DNA of 44,502 nt from an uncultured Flavobacteriales bacterium (lineage in GTDB: Bacteria; Bacteroidota; Bacteroidia; Flavobacteriales_D; Parvicellaceae), in contig CAJWDP010000024.1 in the NCBI GenBank assembly GCA_913030835.1, positions 1 to 44,502 of the forward strand, written 5' to 3'. Positions within the stretch are counted from its first letter, which is position 1. Each line of letters begins with the position of its first letter. The translations under genes were made by a program, and so were the position numbers. This document shows, one piece after another, positions 27,601 to 34,973 of this stretch. The notes beneath the pieces are model-generated. The model saw only the letters and a list, made by a program, of their open reading frames with translations. It was not told where the DNA came from and made no database searches.

Positions 27601-30312
27601 AAATAATATGGTGTCTGGAAAGCAATTGGTAACAGGAGCAATCGTGTCAATTACGGTTACTGTGAATGAACAAGTAGAGCTGTTTAATGAAGCATCTACT
27701 ACACTAAACTCATTAATGGTTGACCCTAAAGGAAACGCACTTCCACTTGGAAGACCATTAAGCTGACTTAATGAGGAAGCACTGCAATTATCTGCAAAAG
27801 GAATCGAATAGGAAAAGACAGCATCACAACTCAAAGAGTCATTGGCGAGAGTAGTATCTGAAGGACAAGTTAATGAAGGACCTGTTGTATCAACTACTGT
27901 AATGGTAAACGAACATGAACCTTGCAAGCCCGCAGCATCCTGAACAAAATATTCAACTGTTATTGGAGGTCCAACCGGAAATGAAGCCCCGCTCGAATCA
28001 CCTAACGAGATCCAAGTGCTATCCACAAAACAATTATCTGTTCCTGTAGGAACCGAATAATTTACTACAGCACTGCACAGACCAGAATCATTAGACTGAA
28101 TTATATCAGAAGGGCAAGTAATCGAAGGTGCTTCTACATCCTCAACGATTACCAAAAATGAGCAGGTATCAGTATTGCCGAATGCATCAGTTGCAACAAA
28201 CCTATTTAATGTTGTATCTACTGGAAATGTTGCCCCAGATGCCAATCCGGAAATTTGACTTACTGACACGGAACAATTATCAGATGCAGTAGGAGTAGAA
28301 AAGGTAACTGAAGCTCCACAAGTGGACAGATTGTTTCCTTGAGATATGTTAGCAGGACAAAATGTAAAAACCGGGTTTTCAACATCAGCGACTACTACAT
28401 CAAATACACAAACAGCCGTATTTCCGGCAAGATCTGTTGCGGTGTATTCAAGAGTTGTCGTTCCCACCGGAAAATTATCTCCTGATGAATATCCTGTTAA
28501 ATCTGTCTGAACAATTGACACAGTTCCACAGTCGTCAGTAGCAACAGGTATAGAATAAGAAATCAATGTATCACAGGACCCGGGTGCACTCAGCGCATTT
28601 ATGGTCGTGGGACAAAACGTGAAAACAGGTGAAGAATTGGATGAAATGGTAATTTGTTGTATTTCCTGACATCCACCGGCAACGGTATAGGTAACATCAT
28701 AGGGACCACCTATTGTGGAGGCTGAGAGATCAATTTCACCAGTAAGAGGATCTGCGAATGCAATATTTCCCGATGTTTCACTAAACGTACCCCCGGGATC
28801 TCCAGAAACTGTTGGGATAGGATTTGGGTTGCCGAAACAATAGGAAGAGGAGGAATACGAAAATGTAGCATCGCAGCTTCCCAGCTTAGCCAAAAATCCA
28901 TCTTGAATACCCGAAATGGTTGTAGATAAGGGTGTAAATTCAGTATTTGAATTCGTCTTTCCTACATAAAACACATGATTAGATCCATTTACAGATAAGT
29001 CATTTAGGTCTACAATCCCAACAGATGATGCACTATCGTGAAAGAGATAGTTTCCGGAACCGTCATAACCTATGGTAAAAAGATCTGCTCCAGCTATGGA
29101 ATTCATCACGTAAGAACTTCGAATACTAAGCTGACCTATAAAGTCTCCTCCTACTATAATATTTCCGGACTGATCAAAATCGAGACTCCTGGCATGAGCA
29201 TCCGTCATCCCCACAGTTTGCTCAGCACAAAACCAAAGCCCGTCTCCACCATCATGATCTAACCCCAATGTATATGCGTCATACGAAAGTCCCATCGTAA
29301 ACGGCCCTGTACCCAGAGATGGCATAATTAACGCTCCACTGTATGAACCGCAAAGAACAAGCTGACTTGTGTTCGCAATCATATCAAAACAATAATCATT
29401 TGAAGCCCCTTGCAATTCTCTTACCCAGCCATATGAGCCCGTAGTAAGACCAAAAGATCCAATAGACACATCAACAAATGGAATTAACGTATTTAATTGT
29501 CCCGGAGATGCGATTGAGGTAAAATCGGTATAGCTCATTGTATTTCCGGTAAAGTTGACCGCGACATAGATGGAATCACTTTCGCCAGCTAATCCTCCTA
29601 TCCAATCGTCGTCGTCACTGCCCCCACTTGCATTCCATAGACTTACACCGTTTAGATCTGACCCTATCAAGAAAATATCCTTACCTCCATAGGCCACGGG
29701 AATTGAATCGGCAATTTCCGTTACACCAGAGCTTTCATAGACCCCTGCAACAACCAAAGTAGAATTAATAATTTCGAGTTTTGATCCTTGGTCGTCTCCC
29801 GCTCCGCCATCCTCGTGAATCCACTGAAATTTGCCATCAGAATCATACTTTGCATAAAATGCGTCGATTGACCCAAATGAAGTAACATTTGGAAATGAAC
29901 TTACCTCAGTGCCTCGAAACTCAGCCGAACCGGTAAAACTACCCGTGATGTAAACAGATCCAGACGCATCAACTTCTACATCCATAATCTCGTCGGCACC
30001 AACGCCTCCAATCATAAACGCCCAAATGAAGTTACCCGAATCGTCGTATTTTGCGACAAACCCATCAGTTCCGCCATAATTCGAAGAGAAATCCGGCGTC
30101 CCATTCAATCCAAAAGTAAAAGATGAAGATAAATCAGAGCTAAATGTACCAACGATGTATACACATGACCGTGGGACGTCCGTTTTAACCGCGTTGACTT
30201 CAACCACATTCCCATCGGATAGCTCATTAACAAATTCCCAAGTTAATTGAGCTCTTACAGAAACTGAGCAAAGCATTAGGGCAAGCGGTAAGAAAACACT
30301 ATGTAATCTCAT
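24658..30312 (-). CDS. Giant surface adhesin with HYR repeats and type B T9SS sorting domain
   Basis: An 1884-residue exported protein. I start it at the ATG at 30312 (signal peptide about 1-22, ending VRAQ), not a TTG 9 bases upstream. Residues about 25-480 form a propeller of SBBP-like repeats (GTFSSDLSSS, VYITGSFTGSAEFRG, GGAGDDQGSKLEI). An Ig-like segment follows (about 485-565), then about 12 tandem HYR modules of some 82 residues (about 566-1560), each with CPSDT-like, DNC and TCSF/TV.D motifs and paired cysteines. More beta modules lead to the C-terminal gliding-motility-associated type B domain (about 1795-1884, IPEGLSPNQDGLNDEFIVPG, YDRWGKLVFQ, GFLLIKSN). It should cross the outer membrane by the T9SS with help of the SprF-like protein encoded next. 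Adhesion or gliding is the likely role. Confidence 0.93.
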   Translation of the reverse strand: MRLHSVFLPLALMLCSVSVRAQLTWEFVNELSDGNVVEVNAVKTDVPRSCVYIVGTFSSDLSSSFTFGLNGTPDFSSNYGGTDGFVAKYDDSGNFIWAFMIGGVGADEIMDVEVDASGSVYITGSFTGSAEFRGTEVSSFPNVTSFGSIDAFYAKYDSDGKFQWIHEDGGAGDDQGSKLEIINSTLVVAGVYESSGVTEIADSIPVAYGGKDIFLIGSDLNGVSLWNASGGSDDDDWIGGLAGESDSIYVAVNFTGNTMSYTDFTSIASPGQLNTLIPFVDVSIGSFGLTTGSYGWVRELQGASNDYCFDMIANTSQLVLCGSYSGALIMPSLGTGPFTMGLSYDAYTLGLDHDGGDGLWFCAEQTVGMTDAHARSLDFDQSGNIIVGGDFIGQLSIRSSYVMNSIAGADLFTIGYDGSGNYLFHDSASSVGIVDLNDLSVNGSNHVFYVGKTNSNTEFTPLSTTISGIQDGFLAKLGSCDATFSYSSSSYCFGNPNPIPTVSGDPGGTFSETSGNIAFADPLTGEIDLSASTIGGPYDVTYTVAGGCQEIQQITISSNSSPVFTFCPTTINALSAPGSCDTLISYSIPVATDDCGTVSIVQTDLTGYSSGDNFPVGTTTLEYTATDLAGNTAVCVFDVVVADVENPVFTFCPANISQGNNLSTCGASVTFSTPTASDNCSVSVSQISGLASGATFPVDTTLNRFVATDAFGNTDTCSFLVIVEDVEAPSITCPSDIIQSNDSGLCSAVVNYSVPTGTDNCFVDSTWISLGDSSGASFPVGPPITVEYFVQDAAGLQGSCSFTITVVDTTGPSLTCPSDTTLANDSLSCDAVFSYSIPFADNCSASSLSQLNGLPSGSAFPLGSTINEFSVVDASLNSSTCSFTVTVIDTIAPVTNCFPDTILFNDSGSCGAIFNYTLPNANDNCDTAFSINFTGLPSGSLFPIGSTQLEFVIEDNSGNKDTCDFMVTVMDVEAPVIQNCPPDTVLSNDPGICGAVYSYLPIVATDNCLGSITPSQIDTTGYSSGDVFPVGTTVLSFAVIDSSGNGDTCSFSITVNDTETPQLVCIPDTTILNNTDTCGAFFSYSMPTAMDNCDTILTVNQIDTSGYASGDFFPIGSTELIYSVSDAVGNSDTCSFVVTVLDTAAPIISCLSDTTLFNNPDSCGAVYSFSMPDAFDNCTVDFDTIKLDTSGYVSGDLFPVGSTEISYAYRDPSGNADTCSFHVTVIDIQPPLISCVPDTVLSNDLDSCGAFFSYSIPIAADNCAVQTITQIAGYPPGSSFYPVDTIVNTFVAIDLAGNSDTCSFQVIVQDDQAPNFNNSSQIVDTVAGPGRCGFYAIYDTSFTDNCFGGHVVATDSLGFDIPVTGSGLLSSYVIDLTVYDAVGNTNTGTVTYFIQDIEPPVISLCANDTAYSSPVTCGAIVSYEAPNAVDNCGVDSVYTLGSIPPSPSFFAVGDHNIDWIVVDDWGNSTTCTQTITILDTIGPFLICPSDTVLCDSVFHYPEPIYSDSCGIRSLTTSIGSTILPNNSVYTFPVGVTGLKYTVLDLDSNMNSCVFNIEVLPPIFPHWDTLPSQLCLQADTIDLRSLRANPIGFFSGPGVISSSDFLAQLAGVGLHNITYTVSNVACSKDSTYPIEVLPNPDISAGIDDSVCGLEYMLEGETNMGGFWYSDSILIDNETDINSVCNSPGYGTYQLIWEITGPPSCEASDTVLITFDQQITSYAGEDQYILELLETNLNADSVLLGSGYWNLIFGSGEVQDMFNPNSEFFPSTFGIYELEWITQNGSCPPVIDEVILEFKEIAIPEGLSPNQDGLNDEFIVPGIAQFSTKEIKIYDRWGKLVFQDSDYNNDWKGTNMNEERLIDDTYFYEITLDGYQLTGFLLIKSN
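25630..28640 (-). repeat. Tandem HYR-module coding array (about 12 units)
   Basis: About twelve consecutive modules of roughly 245-255 bases occur inside the adhesin gene. The copies share a protein pattern (C-x-P-D-T ... C-G-A-x-x-x-Y-S-x-P-x-A-x-D-N-C ... F-P-V-G-S-T ... D-x-x-G-N-x-D-T-C-S-F) but have diverged in DNA. The last three units (towards 25630) are the most divergent. Boundaries are approximate. Confidence 0.85.
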
Positions 30313-30356
30313 GCTTTTCAAGGCTTTAACCTTTCTAATAAATGTAAAGAATAAAC

Positions 30357-30743
30357 TTATACTGCGTACAAATCTTCTACAGGATGCAAGTTAAATGAGA
30401 CGGAGGTCATTTCTTTGAAGTCCAGTCCAACCTCTTCCATTTCTATATCGTCCTCTTCGTAATACCAGATTACCTCCACTTTACTTGTTTCAGCCATTTC
30501 CAATGCATTCAGAATTTTCAGAATAATCACTGAAGTACTTGTATTAAAATACTCTAGCCCTATTCTTAAAATTGAATTTGGCTGTGGATCCTTGGCGTAT
30601 TCCCTTAAAGCGAAAATCAAACCGTGATAAAAATCAACCGTATTCTCAGGGATGGAAATCCCTCTCACCAAGAATTCACCCTTTTGAAAGTCAAAATTGA
30701 CCTCCGGGGTTTTCTCAGTCGCTAAGTAATTGATGTTTTCCAT
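30357..30743 (-). CDS. SiaC-family regulatory phosphoprotein (DUF1987)
   Basis: A 128-residue cytoplasmic protein matching the SiaC/DUF1987 family: the TEKTPEVNFDFQKGEFLVRG start, SIPENTVDFYHGLIFALREY, and LEYFNTSTSVIILKILNALE. I use the ATG at 30743; an ATG 21 bases upstream would add seven hydrophobic residues absent from the family pattern. In Pseudomonas aeruginosa SiaC is phosphorylated on Thr68 by SiaB and dephosphorylated by the SpoIIE-type phosphatase SiaA; unphosphorylated SiaC activates a diguanylate cyclase and promotes aggregation. With this start the threonine of the NTST motif falls at residue 68. It is the first gene of the same-strand run ending in a SpoIIE phosphatase, 44 bases before the adhesin start. 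No SiaB-like kinase or GGDEF protein is present in the window. Confidence 0.88.
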   Translation of the reverse strand: MENINYLATEKTPEVNFDFQKGEFLVRGISIPENTVDFYHGLIFALREYAKDPQPNSILRIGLEYFNTSTSVIILKILNALEMAETSKVEVIWYYEEDDIEMEEVGLDFKEMTSVSFNLHPVEDLYAV

Positions 30744-30856
30744 TGCTAAAAGTAAATATAACAATTATTGCAAATTCCTAGCTTAATGCACTCACATTTT
30801 GTAAAGTCTGCTTTCATAAATTAATTCCTCAAGTTTATTACAATAGTCCTTATACC

Positions 30857-31807
30857 TCAATTTTCAATAAAAGTTGTATCAAACCCAATATGAAATAATG
30901 CATCGCCCACATTAACCACTGGCAAATTGCTTTGTCCATAGACGTAACCATCTCGTTTTGATTTAATTACTACCTCCTTGTGACCATATGGATCTGTAAT
31001 TTTTCCCATGTCTTCTCCTTTCATAACACTTGCGCCTACTTTCAAGTAGCTAACAAACAATCCTGCCTTAGTAGCACGAACCCATGTACTACCGTTGATT
31101 ATCAGGTTGTTTTGTAATTTGAAGTCACCTTTTATATATCCTCTTGCTGACATTAAACGCATCAACCCAGACAACCCTTCCTGGATAGCAAACTCGTCAA
31201 GTCTGAGCGATTCACCTCCTTCATAAACGATCATTGGAATATTTCTTCGGGAGCACTCTTTCCGCAAACTCTTGGGGATCAATCCTGTCTTAATTATGAA
31301 TGGAGGTGAGAATTGTTTCGCCAAATTAATTGCCTTTCTGTCAGATTTTAACACACGAATTTGAGGGTAATTATAAATACTTCCACCTCCTGTATGAAAA
31401 TCTATACCAAAATCAATCAGGGGCAAAATGTGTTTGGTTAACGCATGTGCCACCCTTGATGCTAAAGATCCTTTAGAAGTCCCAGGAAAACTTCGATTGA
31501 TGTCCTTTCCATTCGGCAATTCCCGAGAAAAATTGATGAACCCAAAAACATTCAGAACCGGTATGGCAATGACCGAACCTTTTTCAATATCGTTGAACAT
31601 TCTTGACTGAACAGCTCTTCGAACAATTTCAATACCATTTATCTCATCGCCATGAACTCCGCCCAAAACAAGCATCACAGGGCCTTTCTTTTTGCTTCGA
31701 AAAACTTGAGCTTCTATATTAATCTTAGTGCCCGATGCAAGTTCCGAAACTCCAATATGCACTGAGGCATTCTCCCCAGGTTCAATTTTCTGTTTGTTAA
31801 TTATCAT
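30857..31807 (-). CDS. AstE/aspartoacylase-family zinc deacylase
   Basis: A 316-residue cytoplasmic enzyme of the succinylglutamate desuccinylase/aspartoacylase family (M14-like fold). The zinc ligands are visible as GGVHGDEINGIEI (H and E near residue 54) and the later H in the S-R-V-A-H or GIDFHTGG region; N-G-K-D-I-N-R-S-F-P-G-T is the substrate-arginine loop. A C-terminal beta domain (about 230-316) is typical of the stand-alone bacterial members. The gene overlaps the RimK-like gene by 11 bases, so both are translated from one mRNA. The deacylase may remove or recycle what the ligase adds, or hydrolyse an N-acyl amino acid; the substrate is unknown. Confidence 0.9.
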   Translation of the reverse strand: MIINKQKIEPGENASVHIGVSELASGTKINIEAQVFRSKKKGPVMLVLGGVHGDEINGIEIVRRAVQSRMFNDIEKGSVIAIPVLNVFGFINFSRELPNGKDINRSFPGTSKGSLASRVAHALTKHILPLIDFGIDFHTGGGSIYNYPQIRVLKSDRKAINLAKQFSPPFIIKTGLIPKSLRKECSRRNIPMIVYEGGESLRLDEFAIQEGLSGLMRLMSARGYIKGDFKLQNNLIINGSTWVRATKAGLFVSYLKVGASVMKGEDMGKITDPYGHKEVVIKSKRDGYVYGQSNLPVVNVGDALFHIGFDTTFIEN

Positions 31808-32681
31808 TTGCCTGACTGTATTCTATATATTCCACAATTGCTCCGGCCACATCCACTTCAGTGGCGCCTTCGATCCCTTCCAGCCCAGGAGAAGAATTTA
31901 CTTCAATTACTAACGGTCCACGATTTGATCGCAAAAGATCAACTCCCGCCACATTCAGCCCAAGCGCTCGACATGCCCCTAGTGCTGCATCGCGTTCCGA
32001 CTCCGATAATTCCACGGATTGACAAGTACCACCTCGATGCACGTTAGATCGGAATTCTCCCGGGGGTGCTGTTCGCTTCATAGCGGCAACGACACGATCA
32101 CCAACAACAATTGCTCTTATGTCCTCTCCTCTAGACTCTTTTATGAATTCTTGAATGATCACCCTGGCTTTTAGTTTATTAAATGCTTCAATCACAGATT
32201 CAGCAGAACTGTTATTCTCCGCAAGCATAACACCCAACCCCTGAGTTCCTTCCGTTAATTTTATCACCAAAGGAGTGCCACCAACAGAGGCAATGATTTC
32301 GTCAAAGTCGTTGCTGTAATTGGTAAAAGAAGTTAATGGAAATCCAACACCACTTGTAGATAAAATCTGCATGCATTGCAATTTGTCTCGAGAGCGCAAA
32401 ATGGCATCCGAACCATTTAACGTAAACGCTCCCATCATCTCAAACTGCCTCACTACCGAACACCCATAAAAGGAAACACTTGATCCAACTCGAGGTATAA
32501 TTGCATCGGGCATTTCCACTTGCTCTCCATGGTAAATTACTTGCGGTTTTTCCTTTTCTATGACCAAATTACAATGCAAATGGTCCAGAACCCGGACTAT
32601 ATGTCCACGTTCCCTAGCAGCTTCAACAATTCTTTTTGTCGAATACAGCGCCGAATTTCTACTGAGCACAAAAATCTTCAT
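31797..32681 (-). CDS. RimK-family ATP-grasp ligase (glutamate ligase-like)
   Basis: A 294-residue ATP-grasp enzyme very similar in layout to RimK, which adds glutamates to the C-terminus of ribosomal protein S6. Visible features are the N-terminal M-K-I-F-V-L-S-R-N, the PDAIIPRVGSSVSFYGCSVV segment, the ATP-binding TPLVIKLTEGTQGLGVML, IIQEFIKESRGEDIRAIVVG, and the metal-binding VIEVNSSPGLEGIEGATEVD. Length fits RimK (about 300). The gene precedes and overlaps an AstE-like deacylase; paired ligase and deacylase genes occur in other marine bacteria. A possible minus-7 promoter element is near 32780. Whether it acts on S6 or makes a small glutamate conjugate is open. Confidence 0.92.
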   Translation of the reverse strand: MKIFVLSRNSALYSTKRIVEAARERGHIVRVLDHLHCNLVIEKEKPQVIYHGEQVEMPDAIIPRVGSSVSFYGCSVVRQFEMMGAFTLNGSDAILRSRDKLQCMQILSTSGVGFPLTSFTNYSNDFDEIIASVGGTPLVIKLTEGTQGLGVMLAENNSSAESVIEAFNKLKARVIIQEFIKESRGEDIRAIVVGDRVVAAMKRTAPPGEFRSNVHRGGTCQSVELSESERDAALGACRALGLNVAGVDLLRSNRGPLVIEVNSSPGLEGIEGATEVDVAGAIVEYIEYSQANDN

Positions 32682-32775
32682 CCCTTATGAATGTTTAATA
32701 TAGCAACTATTAGAAAATGGAATTTAGGGAACTTATTGATTGGGGCGTATCATTCTTACACCCATATATTCGTTT

Positions 32776-32783
32776 CAAAGGTA
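32776..32783 (-). promoter_or_regulatory. Possible minus-7 promoter element for the rimK-like operon
   Basis: The minus strand reads TACCTTTG, an exact TAnnTTTG match about 95 bases upstream of the start codon at 32681. The minus-33 position holds GTG instead of TTG at a 21-base spacing, so the site is plausible but not complete. Confidence 0.4.
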
Positions 32784-32882
32784 AATCCTGAAGATATTTA
32801 GCTTCACATCTAGTATTTCTTATCAGAAAACACTACCGATTATTTTGGGAAACCGTGCTTAACAAGATCTTTTGTATTGTGC

Positions 32883-32913
32883 AAAAAATAAGCCCTCGCA
32901 TTATGGAGGGCTT
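32883..32913 (-). terminator. Rho-independent terminator after tRNA-Pro
   Basis: On the minus strand an 8-bp perfect stem (AAGCCCTC / GAGGGCTT) with an 8-base loop is followed by A and six T residues. It begins 5 bases after the tRNA 3' end. Confidence 0.88.
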
Positions 32914-32918
32914 GAATG

Positions 32919-32993
32919 TCGGGGTGGCAGGATTCGAACCTGCGATCTCCTGCTCCCAAAGCAGGCGCCTTAACCGGGCTGGGCCACACCCCG
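32919..32993 (-). tRNA. tRNA-Pro, anticodon TGG
   Basis: On the minus strand the sequence folds as a cloverleaf. The 7-bp acceptor stem is CGGGGTG (32993-32987) with CACCCCG (32926-32920). The anticodon arm is CCTGC-TTTGGGA-GCAGG with anticodon TGG, and the T arm is GCAGG-TTCGAAT-CCTGC. The discriminator base is A (32919). The CCA end is not encoded, as is common in Bacteroidota. It has its own promoter and terminator. Confidence 0.97.
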
Positions 32994-33005
32994 AACAACG
33001 GTGTG

Positions 33006-33035
33006 CAAATGTAAAAGAAGTTTTTAATTTGACAA
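33006..33035 (-). promoter_or_regulatory. Bacteroidota-type promoter of tRNA-Pro
   Basis: The minus strand carries TTG (33035-33033), a 19-base spacer, and TACATTTG (33013-33006), an exact match to the TTG/TAnnTTTG promoter of Bacteroidota. Transcription would start near position 33000, a few bases before the mature tRNA 5' end at 32993. Confidence 0.8.
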
Positions 33036-33248
33036 TAGTAAGGACTAAAATATGCTTTTAATACCACCATTAGGATTCGTTCAAACGTCAAGTAAAATAC
33101 AATCATCTTCCTTCTTAGATCAATATTACATTCTAAAAATACAGATCGTCCGTTTAAACTAAATATTGAACTATTTAACCTTAATAATTTAACCTTTAGA
33201 TAATTAAGGAAAACTTTTGGCTTGATTTTAGCGTAATAGGTAGTTACT

Positions 33249-33437
33249 ATGAGTCGAATTGAGAAAATATCATTCATACGATCCTTCTGGACCTTTAGAG
33301 AAGTTTATGAAAGATTAGAAGAGTATCCGGATAAAAAATTAGATCGAATTATAGCCAAGATTATTGAAGAGATTCGAAAACAAGTAGAATATACTGCAGT
33401 AGACCATGTTCTCAACTTTCCCGTCTATTTGAATTAA
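33249..33437 (+). CDS. Small hypothetical protein (62 aa)
   Basis: A 62-residue frame starting at an ATG and ending well before the mevalonate operon. The composition is that of a real soluble helical protein: an R-E-V-Y-E-R-L-E-E-Y-P-D-K-K stretch followed by an amphipathic helix LDRIIAKIIEEIRKQVEYTA. I recognise no family. It has no signal peptide or membrane segment. No exact minus-7 element was found in front of it. It could also be a chance frame, so the call is moderate. Confidence 0.5.
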   Translation: MSRIEKISFIRSFWTFREVYERLEEYPDKKLDRIIAKIIEEIRKQVEYTAVDHVLNFPVYLN

Positions 33438-33591
33438 TCACAGATGAGTTAACCTACTTCTATCCCACTCTCTTGTCGAAATCAAAATATCTCAGATTTT
33501 CACGGTTTTTAACAACCTAGAAACACGATTTTCCTTATTCCACTGTTCAAATTATTAGCCTTTTTATAAAACAAATGCCGATTTGGATGGT

Positions 33592-33599
33592 TACATTTG
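33592..33599 (+). promoter_or_regulatory. Minus-7 element of the mevalonate operon
   Basis: TACATTTG is identical to the minus-7 element of the tRNA-Pro promoter. Transcription would start near 33606, leaving about 18 bases before the ATG at 33624. It also overlaps a TTG that could otherwise be read as an upstream start codon, which argues for the ATG. No clear TTG minus-33 element is at the normal distance. Confidence 0.5.
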
Positions 33600-33623
33600 C
33601 AGAACAGTAGAACGAATATACAG

Positions 33624-34973
33624 ATGCAAGAGATAAAAGGATTTTCGAAATTGTCAAAACAAGCCAAAATAGAATGGTTGGTAAATGCATTTTTTAATGG
33701 AGACCCAAGTGTTGTTGAAAATTTAGAATCATATTGGCACAATGACCAAGCAATCCAAAAGTTACACGACGAATTCATAGAAAACACCATCACAAATTTC
33801 TACGTTCCACTCGGGGTCGCACCCAACTTCAAGATCAACGGAAAAATGTATTGTGTGCCAATGGCAATAGAAGAAAGTTCTGTTGTTGCCGCAGCCGCTA
33901 AATCAGCTGGCTTTTGGAAAGATCGTGGGGGTTTCAAAGCAACTGTAATCGACACATGTAAGATCGGACATGTTCATTTCTTTTGGAATGGCAGCAACCC
34001 AAAGGTTCTGTACGAATGGTTTGAAAAAAATAAAGCTGTATTTACGGAACAAACGAAAGTACTTACGGCAAATATGGAGGCCCGAGGCGGTGGAATGAAG
34101 AGTGTTAAACTGATCAATAAGAATCATCTTGAAGAAGGCTATTTTCAGCTAGAAGCGCGCTTTGAAACGGTGGATGCAATGGGAGCTAACTTCATCAACT
34201 CTTGTCTTGAACAACTTTCCAAAACATTAGAAACCGAGTTGAGCGGCTCTGACTTAGCTGATTGTGACAAAGAAGTGGAAATAGTGATGTGTATTCTGTC
34301 CAATTACACCCCTGAGTGCATAGTAAAGGTTGAGGTGAGTTGTCCAGTTGATGAATTGACTATTGGAGAAAATGTAGAACCCATTGATTTTGCTGAAAAG
34401 TTCATTAGAGCAATCAGGATTGCAAATATTGAACCCTACAGGGCAACAACACACAACAAAGGAATCATGAATGGCATTGACTCAGTAGCACTCGCTACCG
34501 GGAATGATTTTAGAGCCATCGAAGCTTGTGCGCATGCGTATGCCAGCAGAGACGGACAGTACAAAAGCCTAACAAACGCAACTATTGACTCTGACAACAC
34601 ATTTAGATTTTGGATTGAAGTACCAATGGCGTTAGGGACTGTTGGTGGAATTACTAAACTTCACCCAACCGTTAAATTCTGCCATGAATTATTAGGCAGA
34701 CCTGGAGCGGAAGAGCTAATGATGATTGTGGCTGCAACCGGATTGGCTCAGAATTTTGGAGCTGTAAGGTCGTTGGTCACAACTGGAATTCAAAAAGGTC
34801 ACATGAAGATGCACTTATTGAACATTCTTAATCAGCTAGAAGCTACAGACCAAGAAAAAGAAATCATCCGGAAAGAATTCGAAACAAAAACGGTAAGTCA
34901 CAAAGCTGTAGTTGACGCATTTTGCTCACTCCGGGGAATAAAGTCAGATCACAAGACACTTAAGGGGAAATGA
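33624..34973 (+). CDS. mvaA: Hydroxymethylglutaryl-CoA reductase, class II
   Basis: A 449-residue enzyme that interconverts HMG-CoA and mevalonate, here most likely making mevalonate because mevalonate-using genes follow. The opening GFSKLSKQAKIEWL and the VPLGVAPNFKINGK segment are typical of class II. Catalytic residues are visible: Glu83 in AIEESSVVAAAAKSAG, the D-A-M-G-A-N-F-I-N segment, Lys near 279 in THNKGIMNGIDSVALATGND with the Asp that follows, and His near 397 in GHMKMHLLN. I start at the ATG at 33624; an in-frame TTG 27 bases upstream lies inside the promoter element. The next gene overlaps its stop codon as ATGA. Confidence 0.95.
   Translation: MQEIKGFSKLSKQAKIEWLVNAFFNGDPSVVENLESYWHNDQAIQKLHDEFIENTITNFYVPLGVAPNFKINGKMYCVPMAIEESSVVAAAAKSAGFWKDRGGFKATVIDTCKIGHVHFFWNGSNPKVLYEWFEKNKAVFTEQTKVLTANMEARGGGMKSVKLINKNHLEEGYFQLEARFETVDAMGANFINSCLEQLSKTLETELSGSDLADCDKEVEIVMCILSNYTPECIVKVEVSCPVDELTIGENVEPIDFAEKFIRAIRIANIEPYRATTHNKGIMNGIDSVALATGNDFRAIEACAHAYASRDGQYKSLTNATIDSDNTFRFWIEVPMALGTVGGITKLHPTVKFCHELLGRPGAEELMMIVAATGLAQNFGAVRSLVTTGIQKGHMKMHLLNILNQLEATDQEKEIIRKEFETKTVSHKAVVDAFCSLRGIKSDHKTLKGK

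Noticed and set aside
25630-28640. Regularly spaced repeats that could suggest a CRISPR array
   Set aside because: The period is about 250 bases, the repeats lie in one long coding frame and encode HYR protein modules; there are no cas genes.
32840-33277. Open frame of 145 codons on the minus strand
   Set aside because: It runs straight through the tRNA-Pro gene, its terminator and its promoter; the translated product has no protein-like features.
33597-33623. TTG as an upstream start codon for HMG-CoA reductase
   Set aside because: It lies within the TACATTTG promoter element and the nine extra residues do not match the family start.
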